A stretch of 64,000 nt of DNA from Elysia chlorotica. Lineage: Eukaryota > Mollusca > Gastropoda > Plakobranchidae. A program made the translations under genes and the position numbers. The stretch spans positions 133,047 to 197,046 of the forward strand of contig RQTK01000148.1 of assembly GCA_003991915.1 (NCBI GenBank), read 5' to 3'. Below are positions 34,760-47,605 of the stretch, piece after piece. Below the pieces are notes generated by a model that saw only the letters and a program-made list of their open reading frames with translations, was not told the DNA's origin and searched no databases. The stretch's first letter is position 1; every line of letters starts with the position of its first letter.

Positions 34760-37700
34760 TTTACATGAGTTTGTCTTTGACTAAATTTTTCACATTTGTT
34801 CTTCACCTGTGGATCTGTGAAAAAAGTAATAGTGTACATAATAATTATAAATAAATGAGAGCTTATCAAAAAGCCTTCAAAGCACCAAGTCTTTTATAAG
34901 GCAATATTATCACCTACATAATTTGTGTATGCTATAAAATTAGTTTCAAACCAATGCATTATGTTTCTCAAAACTGAAAAAAAGTGACATAGTATTTTAA
35001 ACTGTTTTTCTGCCTTCATTTTGCTGCTTAAGACAGGCCTTCGAAACTAATTTCATTGTAATTTTTTTTACCTTTTTACACGGAAAACATAGGAAAAAGA
35101 AGAAATAAAGCAATTTACATGTTCAGAATTTTAAGAAAGAATAAACCCATTTAAAACAGTGTTCCAACTTTATTGATAAAAAAATCAAACAATACAGTAT
35201 CAGGCATAACTCTTGTTGTTAGGAATTTGAAAACAAATGAAAGCAAAACTATGAAAATATATATATACATTCTTACTCTGCGGTTTAAATTTAGTAATAT
35301 TAAAACAAAAAATTATCATTTTTGACAAATATTGGGCTAAAAGGAAAAAAAATTGTTTTTGTCTTTAAGCTTACAAATCAAATTGAAAAAAGTGCAGAAT
35401 GTGCGACAGAAGTAAATGCAGATTTTAATGTAGTTTAAATAATGAAGTTCAAACAGCATAACACGACTCAGCATTGAATGAAATTAAATTTCTTGTTTAT
35501 AGATTACATGTAGTTTCAAAAAAATTTTTTTATAACATTAACAATAAGACAAACAAATAAGCTTTAATGCTTGTATAAGCAAACACAAAGTAAGTATGAT
35601 TCTGAAAACAAGAAAAAGGAAACATAAACTTTACCTAAAGTTCAGGAATTTCATTTCATGAAGGGGAAAAAGAAACAATTATTTTATGTTTCTCGATAAA
35701 TACATAAAGTATTAATACTATAATAGGGTTAAACAAAGCAATATTTGGTGAGTTTAAGTGTCTTGCGTCCCCAAGAATGTCCATAGTTATCATTTAAGGG
35801 GACAGTGGCACTAGTTGAGATTTGAAAGCGTGTATTGTTCTCATGCTTACCTTTTATTCAACCTTATTTAATCATGCAGCTAGAAAGAACTGCTGCCTTT
35901 CTCTTTAAGGAAGCTCAGAGACCACTGGACTGATCAACAAAGACCAACATGCTTACCAGTTGAGAATATTACCTGTAAATAGCTTGGCTACCAGTGTTCC
36001 CAAGAAACCTTAAGTAAATAAAGTTGAATTATTCAAAAAACTGTGATGCAGAGATTTATCATGTTGGGTTTCCAATTTTTATCTGTCATCATCATTAACC
36101 ATAATATAACGATTATCTTAATGAAGTACTGTTACATTGTACTGAAAAAAGCACTGCTAGTAGATCCTACTAATTACTCATTGTAATCTATCTAGATAAA
36201 CTAGTTTGTAAAACTTTGAAAACAAAGTTTACATTCTGCCCATCCAGATTAAGAAGTTCTGAAAATCAAATGTGTATGATGTCAATTTGTAATGAAAAAA
36301 CAAATAGCAAGCACAAAATATTCTGAAGATGCATTAAAATTTTTACATATACGCATAAATTACTGTGTACAAAAATTTAGTAAAAACATTTTTTTTTAGA
36401 AAAGACAACAGCAAGCATTAATAAAAAAAAAATTCCTAACCATTTTGCATACCATCGCATGTACATGTACCATATCAGTTTCTATCAGGTATTAAATGCA
36501 TACAAGCTAAACCAAAGGCAATACATTGTACATGTACAGCAGCCGTTTCAAAAAATGATCATAAACTTACTTCACTGCTAATATGTTCAATATGTTCAAT
36601 GCATTGAAACAATTGTGTACAAATCATGACACACTGGTCTAAGTATGAATTCACATTGCCTCATCCATTTTCACAAGACATTTTAGGTTATGGATAGAGC
36701 TTGTTATGTAAAGCAGTGTGGTTTTGCATCTTTCTTTTTTAACTCACCACATTTTAAAGCATAGTTGTTTTCTAAATTGTCTGAACCAAGGGTCTTTTTG
36801 AAATAATGTACTTTAAAAGGCTCTTTTAACTTTTTTTTTTGGTTCTATGTTATACTTTTTCTTGCCACAACCAATAACTATAAAATTTATTAATACATGT
36901 ATATAGTTTTTTTAATATTCTGTAATATTTACCTTTTCAGAACACATTAACTGATTTTAACAAGAGATGTATTGTAATTAACTTTGAATATTAGCATTTG
37001 TCCATAATCTATGATGTTTTGTGAAAACTTCATGTGCTCATTGAGTAGTTCTCAATGTAGGGTGTGAACCAGAATACAGTTACATGGTCTCGACTTAGAC
37101 ACAGCATGGGACCAGATCAAGTTATATACCTATACATTACAAGAATCCATCAATACAATCTCGCATCACATGTCAGTTTCCATTTACTTTATCTATTTTA
37201 AAAAGTGAAACAATCAATGGGATGATTAATTCTATCTAAATTTGAAAGTGTTGAGGAATAAAAAATAAGGCCTGAACATGTAGTTCATATATTTACACTT
37301 ACATTTTAAACTTAAATAATTACGATTTCAGAATTACTTTCTAAATGTCAATCTATGATTCATTTAATCTTTGAAGCAGTTTGTAATTTTCATGATGTAT
37401 TATTGAAACTAATGATGGGAAGCTTTCAATGATCATGAGATAAATCCTAAAAAATAGTGTCGAAAAACGTTGAAATTAAAGATAATATTTAAAATAATTT
37501 ATCTCTCATAAACTTGGAAACGTTTTTATGTGTATAGAGATTCAAAGCTGCCTTGGTTTTGGACTAGGCGTGGTACATGCATTCTAGATCTACTATGTGG
37601 GAATATGAGCTATGGTTATGGTTATGTGCATAATTATTGTTTACTTTTTTCAAGTCCTTTTTGCGATTATGGTTCAATAAAACCTGCTGAGTGGTTACTT

Positions 37701-37833
37701 TTTTGTCCCAATGAGAATCAAGGCTACAATGTTTCATGAAAACACCAATTCGTTGTCGTTTGCAGTAAACCTATGGTGATTGTGTCTACATGTGTATGGA
37801 TGAGTGGTACATGTACATGTATCAATCTTAAGG
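34760..37833. other. AT-rich intergenic DNA, no gene seen
   Basis: No coding segment was recognised. TACATGTAC palindromes occur near 36460-36540. The 37530-37739 frame has no family character. Confidence 0.55.
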
Positions 37834-38068
37834 GGAGTTGAGATGAGTTTGTTTAACGTCCAACGTCAGCACTACAGGCTTTATTGTGGACTAACCGAGA
37901 CAGGGCTGAGATACCATGACTCCTGCCTCAACTTGTCACATTATACTGACAATGACCCTACCAGTTACAGAGGACGAAATCGGACAGATAAATCTGCCGA
38001 TCCTGGTATTCAAACCTTGAACCGCAAGCTAGTTTGCCTCCCGTTAAGGGGAATGAATGAGGGCTGGT
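37834..38068 (-). mobile_element. SINE, minus strand, near full length
   Basis: It starts with the tail complement GAGTTTGTTTAACGTCCAAC GTCAGCACTA and runs to a degraded tRNA-like head (B-box complement TTCAAACC near 38011). Shared body blocks include GACTCCTGCCTCAAC and CGAAATCGGACAGATAAAT. Confidence 0.8.
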
Positions 38069-38070
38069 AA

Positions 38071-40211
38071 ACTGTTTAAGTGTCAATTTACAAGTTATAT
38101 CCCTTTGTGTAGAGCATCTAAAGGTTCAGTCGAAGTGTTTTCAAAAACTACAAAGATACTAAACTAGCAACTCGTAGTGCAGTGTATAAATGTATTATTA
38201 GTCCATAAGAGATTCATACTCATTCATCACTATTTCTTTACAACCGTGGCACACAAAAAAAAAGACAAAACATTCGATAGTGCAGAAAGCTGTTCATGAC
38301 GAAGTGAACTTAGGGAAAAAAAAGCACAAAAACATCCACAGCATAATAAAGTTTGTTACAAATGATTGTCAATTCGCAATTACTGTCAACATGATAATGT
38401 TAATGGTTATTAAAATAAAGAAACTATAATTAAAAAAATAAAGCCCCTACTACGATGATCTTCTATGCTTTTCATAGCATAAAGACTTTTCTTTTGCAGG
38501 AAAGATTAACCCTTCCTATCTTAAACTCAATTTTACTTGTCGATGGTATGGTATAGTCTTGAAGGTGCATTGAACATTATGCCATTGCACATGATCACTT
38601 AAGGCAAAACGAATTATAGTGACGGGGCTTTCTATGGGGGATCTTCCACGTTAAGTAATACAGAAGAGTGAACTTACAAAAAGGTTAATCATGTGGACCA
38701 TAAGATGTATGCGATCCATAGTATGCATACAGTACAATAACAAAATTACATTAAGGCATGCCTTTATTCATCAAAAAACACGATGACTATATGAATACAG
38801 TTGTACCTTTAAAAGTCAATTCCTTATTGTTTTGTGAAGTCATCTTATGTAGGATAGAAAGCAATGAAAAGAGTATATTTCATAACAATACAGGCCCACG
38901 GTTTCTAATTATTTTTTGTAACTACATTTGCAAATCAAACAAGATTACAAAGGAATACAGTTACAAACAAACTTGTAAAAGTTCACATTGAACACAGTTT
39001 TGATGATTTTATTTATTACCTAACATCCTTTAGGCTATGATCAAATGCGTTATAAAATCTAACGTAGCTGCCAAACTTACGGTCAAAAGTTATGTAGTTA
39101 TGGTATAGGCTGAAATGTTGTTGCATTTATCATTACCTTGAACATTCAAATTACACTAAAAAATCAGTGTTGTAGCCTTGCATTTCTCTGGGAACTGACA
39201 TTCTTCCTCTGCCAATAAGGCACAAGACTGTGCCAAAAGTGTAAAACTTTGCTTGATCCTAAAAATGGGAACGTAGCTTTCCCCCACAATTTTTCATTAA
39301 AGACACCTTTGCTAGTCTAACACTTGAGTGCGTATTGGAGGCAATATTACAAATTTAAATGTCCATTACTGTGAATACTGAATGGCTGTCCATTTTCATT
39401 CACTGGTTCAAATATTATTCGACTCGGCCACTTTAGAACATAAATCATTGAAGTTTAATTAAAAAGATGTGTTTAATTCATAGGTAGTTTCATAGGCAGT
39501 CATGCTCTATGGTTAACTACATAATTTTTAAAGGTATACCTGAGCACTCAAGTGGTTAAAGTCTCCTGTGTCTCAATAAGAGTCATATACGGTGTTAGGA
39601 CCCCAGGGAGAGGTACGCGGGACTTTGTCTCAAAATATACACTGACACAAACACGAATCCGCCCTTATCCGTAAGGAAAAACGCAGCTATTAGAGCAGGG
39701 GAAGAATAATCATTCCACCACATTGGGATAAACATAAAGGGGCTATTGACAAGACTAAGCACGAATCAATCCTCAACTGTAAGGAAAAACGCATCCGTCA
39801 GAGCAGGGAAAGAAGAATGCTTCCGCCACATTGTTTTAAAACACATACATGTAATAACTATTTGAATCTCTTGGTGATTTTGATACCGGTACCAATTAAT
39901 TCATCTGATAGGAATAACAATGTTGCCAACTCAAACTGCCATCAAAGTGTACATTTGAAGGCAACAAAGTGTAAGAAAACGCCTCCAGGTACGCCTTTTT
40001 GGGCGAAGGGTTAGCAGCTCTAGTAACGGGTACCGGAAAAAAAAACAGCAGCAAAAAAACCCAACAAACCCAATCCAGTAGGCCCTACGCAACCTTAGTA
40101 ACTTGTATACTGTCCTATTACATGAATCACGCACTTTTTAGTAATTAGATAGGGCATTATAAATACGTAAATAACGTATACATTTTAATGAGGTAACCAA
40201 TAGTGCTATTC
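38071..40211. other. Intergenic DNA, downstream of the NETO-like gene
   Basis: No coding exon was seen. It holds the duplication at 39651-39833 described separately. ATTAAA on the minus strand at 40189-40184 could be a poly(A) variant, but it is very close to the stop codon. Confidence 0.5.
39651..39833. repeat. Pair of about 75-bp imperfect direct repeats
   Basis: CACGAATC...GTAAGGAAAAACGCA...AGAGCAGGG.AAGAA....TTCC.CCACATTG occurs at 39651-39726 and 39759-39833, about 80% alike with a short spacer. No known element was recognised. Confidence 0.8.
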
Positions 40212-41999
40212 CTAGATCTGCGCTACCACCATCGTGCTGTCTTCATAACTTTGCTGCATCATGTGGTAAGACGGTCTCTTCTTGTGGGTTCGTAAGCTGC
40301 TTGTGTAGCCATTAGAGGATGATGGTGAAAAAAGTCCATGTGTAGTCTCCTGGGGAGAGAAAAAGGTTAAAGAATCTTCTTCAAACGAAGTATTCTATCA
40401 GATTGTGTTTGTATTGCTTTTTTTTCATCAAGGCAGTGACATAAAATAAAAGCACCAACAAGTATATACAAGAAATCTTCGCCTTCATGATTATACACTG
40501 TGCATTACACCCTACAGGAGTACAGGTGAATCGATCATCTGCCATGACTCAATGTTTAAAACTTAATCATGAAATTTAGCACATTTTTATATAATTTACA
40601 AAAATGAATTACATTTTCGAAAGCTATCTCAAACAAAGAAAAAGATTCATATTATACAAAATATATAGTAAACGCTATAATCCTCTATGAAGCAATTATG
40701 GCAAATAATGTTGTGAAACCACCCAATAACTGAACAAATAGCTGTTTAAGACTGTTTATTTCAGATCTAGTTATTGTAAATTATAAATTAAATCTAGTAA
40801 TGTATCTTTTAATAAACAGATTTATTACAACCCATTATAAACACACCTTCCTCTAGTTTTCTGTTTTTTTCCCTGCTTTTTTATTTTTACACAAAACTAT
40901 AAAAAAAATTCAGCTTCTTAAGGTACCCATTCTGTAATATTAGTAGTCATTTAATACTAGTATTATTACAAGTGCACCAGAAGATACCCTCCCCCCTCCC
41001 CCCTAACACACACACCCCTCCTCGCGGCTAACTGTGTCCTTCTATAACGTGTTCAAGACGGCTATGGCATAGCCCTTGTCTCTACATAATTCTGAACTAA
41101 CTCACCTGGTCTATATCTGTGATGTCATTGTTTGGATCATTATCAGGATCGAAGGACATTGCCCCCGTGCCATCTATGAAGCTGGTGTGTACCATCATTT
41201 GCCGATGGTTAGAAGAGAACGATTCTCGGGAGGTTGTTCCCTTTGAAGAAAAAAAAATGATGCGGATGTTATATCACAAAAATGAAAGTAAATAACGACA
41301 AAAAGGAATATATAGTTCGTCATAGTCTGATTATCCTCTTGTGCATTAATTGTAATTCTCTGTACAATAGGCCTACATTAATTCTCTCATTATTTAACGT
41401 GCCCTAAGTTCCCAAGGAGGATTTCCAAACGACGCCTGGTAGCTTTACGTGCTGCCACACAAAAACTGTGCGGGAAAACTGGACACTCTTGTCTTCGTCA
41501 GTAAAAAAAAAAGTACCATTGATCAAAACTGCATGGGAAGAGATTCGACAAATAAATTTGCCCGATCGTTCGATCGAACTGGGTATCTCCCGATTGGGAG
41601 CTCAAAGCTCTGATTCTTTTATTATTTTTGCTTAACATTTATCTTCAGCAGTATATAGACTATATTGTGGACGGGCCCCGAGACTTAAGTCTGACAGTTT
41701 TACTGACTGCCAGAATCAGGACAGAGCGGGAGACCTGGACTCATGTCTCTACTGGTCACATTCGAATGGCACTAACTCAACCTATAAGGGAAGGAATCGG
41801 AAAAAAGAACTCTTTGACTGACCGTGAGATTCGAACCGTGGACCTTCCCGATCTGGAGACCAACGCTCTGCCACTTATGTCTGCTCGCCCCAGGTCTTGT
41901 TGTATGTCGAATTTGTTTCTCTGTAACTACCCCGCTTATTCCATTTCAGTGTATTTGTCTCTTTTTTCCCCCCTCTATTTCTCTATCTGTTACTCTCTT

Positions 42000-42069
<70 letters not shown>

Positions 42070-43588
42070 GAAGTAAACCAGAGAGGTTCTATGCAGTAGT
42101 GCAAATTTCTCTTCAGTTACTCACCAAAGGCCTATTTGTCTCTTTATTTCTCTCTATTTCCGTTCAGTTACTTAAATTGTTAAAATGAAGCACACACACA
42201 ACACAAGCTCACCTGACTATTGCTATTTGCTAGAGGCTGCTCCTGCGAAGCGGACTTGTAGACTGTCCTGTTTTTGTACAGCACTGCCACAAGAATGACA
42301 ATCATCACGAACAGTAGGCTCGGCACAGCGATGCAAGCCGCCATGATCATGATCTCCCAAGTGCCTGAGGAAAAAAAAAACAATAGAAATACTCTAGTGA
42401 GTGATTGGACAACGGATTAGTTGATTACTTTGTTTTAGCTCATCCAAAAATAAGGGGTATAGGGAAGAAGAGAGAGAGTCGGAGAGAGAGAGAAAAGGAG
42501 AGAGAGAAAGATGGGGAAAGGGGAGAGACAATGAAGGATGGAGAGGAAAAAGAGGACAGGATAAGGCTAATACGTCAGTGTATTTGTTTCAAAGACTTGT
42601 CTCAATATCTTTTTTATGAACCGCTTATGAACAAAACAAAACAAAAAGAAACACACACACACAAAAAAGAAGAAAAAAAAAACACACACAAACGAAATAG
42701 AAGCAATGAATTTATATCTTAGTTAAAATTATTTCCCTTTTCATTCCCATTAATATCACATTGTTTTCACAGTAATGAGATGAAATATTAAGGATGAAAT
42801 AACTGTAGAGCGTCAGATTTATCTTTGAGCACGAAGCATTAATTACTAAGTAGTGGTTGTTTAACTAGAGTGGAATTCTATTTAAAATTGGTTAATTCAC
42901 GCCTTAAACAAAATTATTATGGCACAACATTATCCATAATCAGCTTTAACAAAGAGCAATATTTTGTGACATCGACAAAGCCAGTAGGAGGCGAAAGCTG
43001 ACAAAAAAGTTCGCCGAATTGTGGGTTTTGAGACTCAGACTTCCGAATTCTACAACTTGCATCCGTTCTGACCCACCCGAGCAACTTATAGTTGATCAAA
43101 TCCTTGCCTTATATTTCAAATCAAAATAGTTTAAAATATTTTTGGAGGGAGGGAATAAAATTAACCGACAAACAATATAGCCCATTGTTGTTTTTTTTCT
43201 TTTTCTAAAACCGATCTGGTGAAAATTAGAAAAAAAAAGCTCTTTGGTAGAACATGGTCTTCTTTACTTTTCTCACAACTTTCGACAGCGATCTGAGATT
43301 TATCAACAGATTCATAATACGTCTAATATCCAATTTGATTTATTTTTAAAAGGTTAAAGCTTACATCCTTGCTCGTCACTATGATCATAAGGCCCACAGT
43401 TGTAGACTCCGTCGCACACCAGTTGCTTTGGGATACAGTAGCGGTTCAGGGGTTTACACAGACCCCCGCCCGAACAGTACCTGCCGCCCTTACACCGAAA
43501 GTCAGGACACTCCTCTGGGAGGGTGGAAAGACAACATTACCGTTTAAATATTACCCAAATCGATGGATATTATATGATTGCAACAGTA

Positions 43589-43656
<68 letters not shown>

Positions 43657-44143
43657 ATTGATGATGATGAATAAGATGATGATTATGATGATAAAGCTGC
43701 CGCTGGTGCTGCTGCTAATTATGAAGATAATGATGATGATGAAGGTGGTGGTGATAATGGTGATCGTAATGGACATCATGATGATGACAATACTAATCAT
43801 AACGATGAAACAAACATTTAATTAGCTGATTTTTCATGAGGTTGACAATGCATCAAGTCTTTGCAGTAACATACCATCCACCGTCACGGCCATCCACATA
43901 AGCTTGAAGCCGCGATGGCTATTATGTACACCTTGTCCCTTCTTCTTGGAGTCGGCGACGAACCTGATGAGGGTCCTGTTGGTGCTGGTCACGTGCTCTA
44001 AGTCCGGTGCCAGGTAATCCGACAGATTGCCACACCAGTCCAGAGTGGCTAAGGTGAAGTCGCTCACATAGCCGTTATAGAGGCGCAGCGCTGAGTTATA
44101 GACGCACGTAGTAGCTGTCGAGATATATAATAATAATAACATT

Positions 44144-44178
<35 letters not shown>

Positions 44179-44257
44179 ATGCACTGTAGTAAGACAAAAA
44201 TGGGAGAGAAAAAATAAGCGCTCAAAAGAAGCAAGCACGGAAAAGCGTGAGGGTGAG

Positions 44258-44318
<61 letters not shown>

Positions 44319-47113
44319 AGAGAAGATCGGTAGACAGACAAACTTATCGACAGGCAGACAGACAGACAGAGATGAAAACTGTCCTCGTGTAAGAATCATA
44401 ATGTGAAAACTGTTAAAGTAGTCCCCAAAAGGTAAGACTTTTGTCTCCATTATTTCTTAGACTGTTAAGACATAAACGTTATAAGTGAAACACATTAAAT
44501 ATGTTGCACTAGTTCCGTCCGAATGTATTGATCTATCATTCTACGTTATGTTAAGCCCCTGCCCTTTCCCACTAACAAACTTTTCTCATTTATATACTCT
44601 CTCAGTATAACGAGAACTCACTTCCTGGTTCCATTTCTATGTCTAAGTCCTCCACGCGCACTAGCACGCTTTTGTTCTCAGGCACGTTGATGATCCAGGA
44701 GCAGTTGACCGAGGGAGGGTAGCTGTTTGGGTAGTTGGGGGAGTAGATGAAACCAGCAACGCCCGAAAGATGCCCGTTGCCACACGCGCTTGGTTTATGG
44801 TCGAAAGGTTGATAGTCTGGGGAGAATGAAATAATGATTGTCATGACCTATGGTGTTATATATTGTGGTCAAAAGGCTGGTCGACGAATGGTGTTATGAT
44901 TTGTGGTCGAAAGGTTGATAGTCTGAGGAGAGACGAAATAGGGGCTGTTATGTATTATGATGTCATGTTTTGTGGTCAGAAAGCTGGTTCACGAAGGATG
45001 TTATGATAATCTGAGGAGAGACGAAATAAAGGTTGCTATGACTTATGTGTTATGTTTTGTTGCCAAAAGGCTGGTTGCCGCATGGTGAGACGAATTAATG
45101 GTTTTAATGACTAATTGTGTTATGCTTTGTGGTAGAAAGGCTGATAGGCTGAGGAGAGACAAAAGTAATGGTTGTAATGACTTATGGTGTGATTCTTTGT
45201 GGTAAAAAATCTGGTTGATGAATGGTGTTATGGCTTGTGGTCGAAAGGCTGATAGCCTGAGGAGAGATGAAAAAATGGTTGTAATGACTTATGGTGGTGT
45301 TTTGTGATAAACATTTGGTTGATAAATGGTGTTATGGCTTGTGGTCGAAAGGTTGATGGTCTGGGGAGAGACTAAAATAATGGTTGTATTGACTTATGGT
45401 GTTATGTTTTGTAGTCAGAAAGCTGGTTCACGAAGACTGTTATGATTTGTGATCGAAAGGTTGATAATCTGAGGAGAAATGTAGTGATTGTGATGATGTT
45501 ATGATTTGGAGTCGAAAGGTTGATAGTCTGAAGAGAGATGTATTACTATTAGTGTTTGTGATGGTGCTATGGCTTGCGGTCGAAAGTCTGATAGGTTCAA
45601 CAGACACATAAGAATGTTTGTGATCATATTATGGTTTGTGATGAAAAGGCTGGCAGTTTAAGGATATTCATAATGATTGTGGTTGTTAGGTTTATAACCT
45701 GAGGAAAAACGTAATGGTTGCAATGATGTTATAGTCTGTGGTCCAAGGCCCGATAGTCTGTGGAAAGACGTAATGATTTCGATTGTGTTTTGATTTGTGA
45801 TGGAAAGGCTGATAGTCTACGGAGAGAACTGATTAGAAGGTGGTCACATTTAAATGAGCTAACGAGCTATAACTATAAAAAAACCCACTCTTATTAATAC
45901 TGAGTAGTGTTAGATTTTATTGGGTGATTTTAACCTAGGGCAGTGTGTTCTTACTTTTAGAATTATTTGCCGCAATATTAAGCATTACCTAATGAGAAGT
46001 TAATCCTCTAGCTTTATGATCATAATTGAACTATGTTCTGTAACTTTTGATAAACTTACAAAATTAATAAATTGTAAAAAAAAAAGTTGTAAATAAAACC
46101 CACCATGGAACACCATACCTTGCCCCAAGAACCTATAGGTACCGTTGAAGCCCCGGCCGTTGTTGAACCAATGGTCGCTCACAAACTTGATCTCCAGCTT
46201 GGAGAGCGGGGATATGATGGTCTGGGGGATGACGTCACCACAGAAGCGGTTGAGCCGCTGCCTCAACCCAGCCGAGTCAATCGCAAACACGTCAATGTAG
46301 TCGTACCTGCAACTGGCGCGAAGGTTTGATTTGCGTGTGAAAGTAAGTAGATCTAGAAGAAGTTATCAATTCTATCATTATAATTGCTGCTGCAGGTTTA
46401 AGTGGTTAAGTTTAGCATATGTCATTTTTTTTGTACATCACTTTCGCCCATAAATTACATGTATTAGTTGCATTTTTTTCTTTTCACGCCACGCTCCCCA
46501 CTCCCCACACAAACTCCCCACATTAACAATGTCAATATTTCATTGCGTGCATCTCTTTCTATGCCACTAGCATTTAACTAATACTACGTAGAACCACAAT
46601 ATACGTTTTGAAAATACATTCATTTTTAATATCTATTTTTACCAAATCATAATATGGACATTCTTGATATTCATTAATTACAGGTGTCACAGACTTTAAA
46701 ATAAGTATGCGAAGAATTATTTATAGACATGCTAATGCGAAAATGAACCCTAAACACTCATAGTTTTTCTTTTTGAATTTTGAATTTTTGTCAAAATTAC
46801 TTGAAGACAAAACAAAACAAAAACAATCTCTTTTTTCCTTCTTTCTGAAATAATCTATCATAGAAATTTACGTTTTGTCTCCTTCTTTCTTGTCCTCCAA
46901 GTCGAAGCTATCGAACTTGATCTCCACACCTCCGTTGGCGGAAGGATCGAAGTGGTACGTGCAGCGGAGCAGCGAGGAGTAGGAATTTGGGAAGTTTGGA
47001 CTGGAGAAGACCCCAGACACGCCCGTGGTATACCTGTTGAAGTACTTGTCGCAGTCATCAGACAGTGCTGTTGGGAGAAAAAAAGAACTACTAATAAACA
47101 CAATAATATTATT

Positions 47114-47149
<36 letters not shown>

Positions 47150-47155
47150 TAATAA

Positions 47156-47221
<66 letters not shown>

Positions 47222-47545
47222 TAACAATAACAACTACTACAACAACAACGAAAACAACGAGTTCTTCGAATCTAGCACTTTGGACGTCTTTTGAATTGCA
47301 ATGAAAGATATTATAAATAGAACAGTATTTTAATATCTTATTGACAATACATTTAGTGTGTCAACTTCAACACTTATTTATTTATAATTATAAAACAGTT
47401 ATTCAATACGAATTTTCTCCCTCCCAATAAAGTTTATTTTGATGATCCAAAGACTGTTTCCCCCTCTATGTCTGGAATTTTTAAAACGTATCTTTCCTTC
47501 CTCACTTTTATCTTTCTTCCACGACTATTTACATCCCCGCCCCCC

Positions 47546-47605
<60 letters not shown>

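Noticed and set aside
37530..37739. 69-codon frame with Trp/Cys/Tyr-rich text
   Set aside because: No family match, no splice sites in phase, and AT-rich intergenic context.
41628..42188. 186-codon plus-strand frame
   Set aside because: It reads through a SINE in reverse and then a CT array; no protein family.
43389..43674. Plus-strand poly-Asp frame near the LDLa exon
   Set aside because: Produced by the (GAT)n array and the antisense of the LDLa exon.
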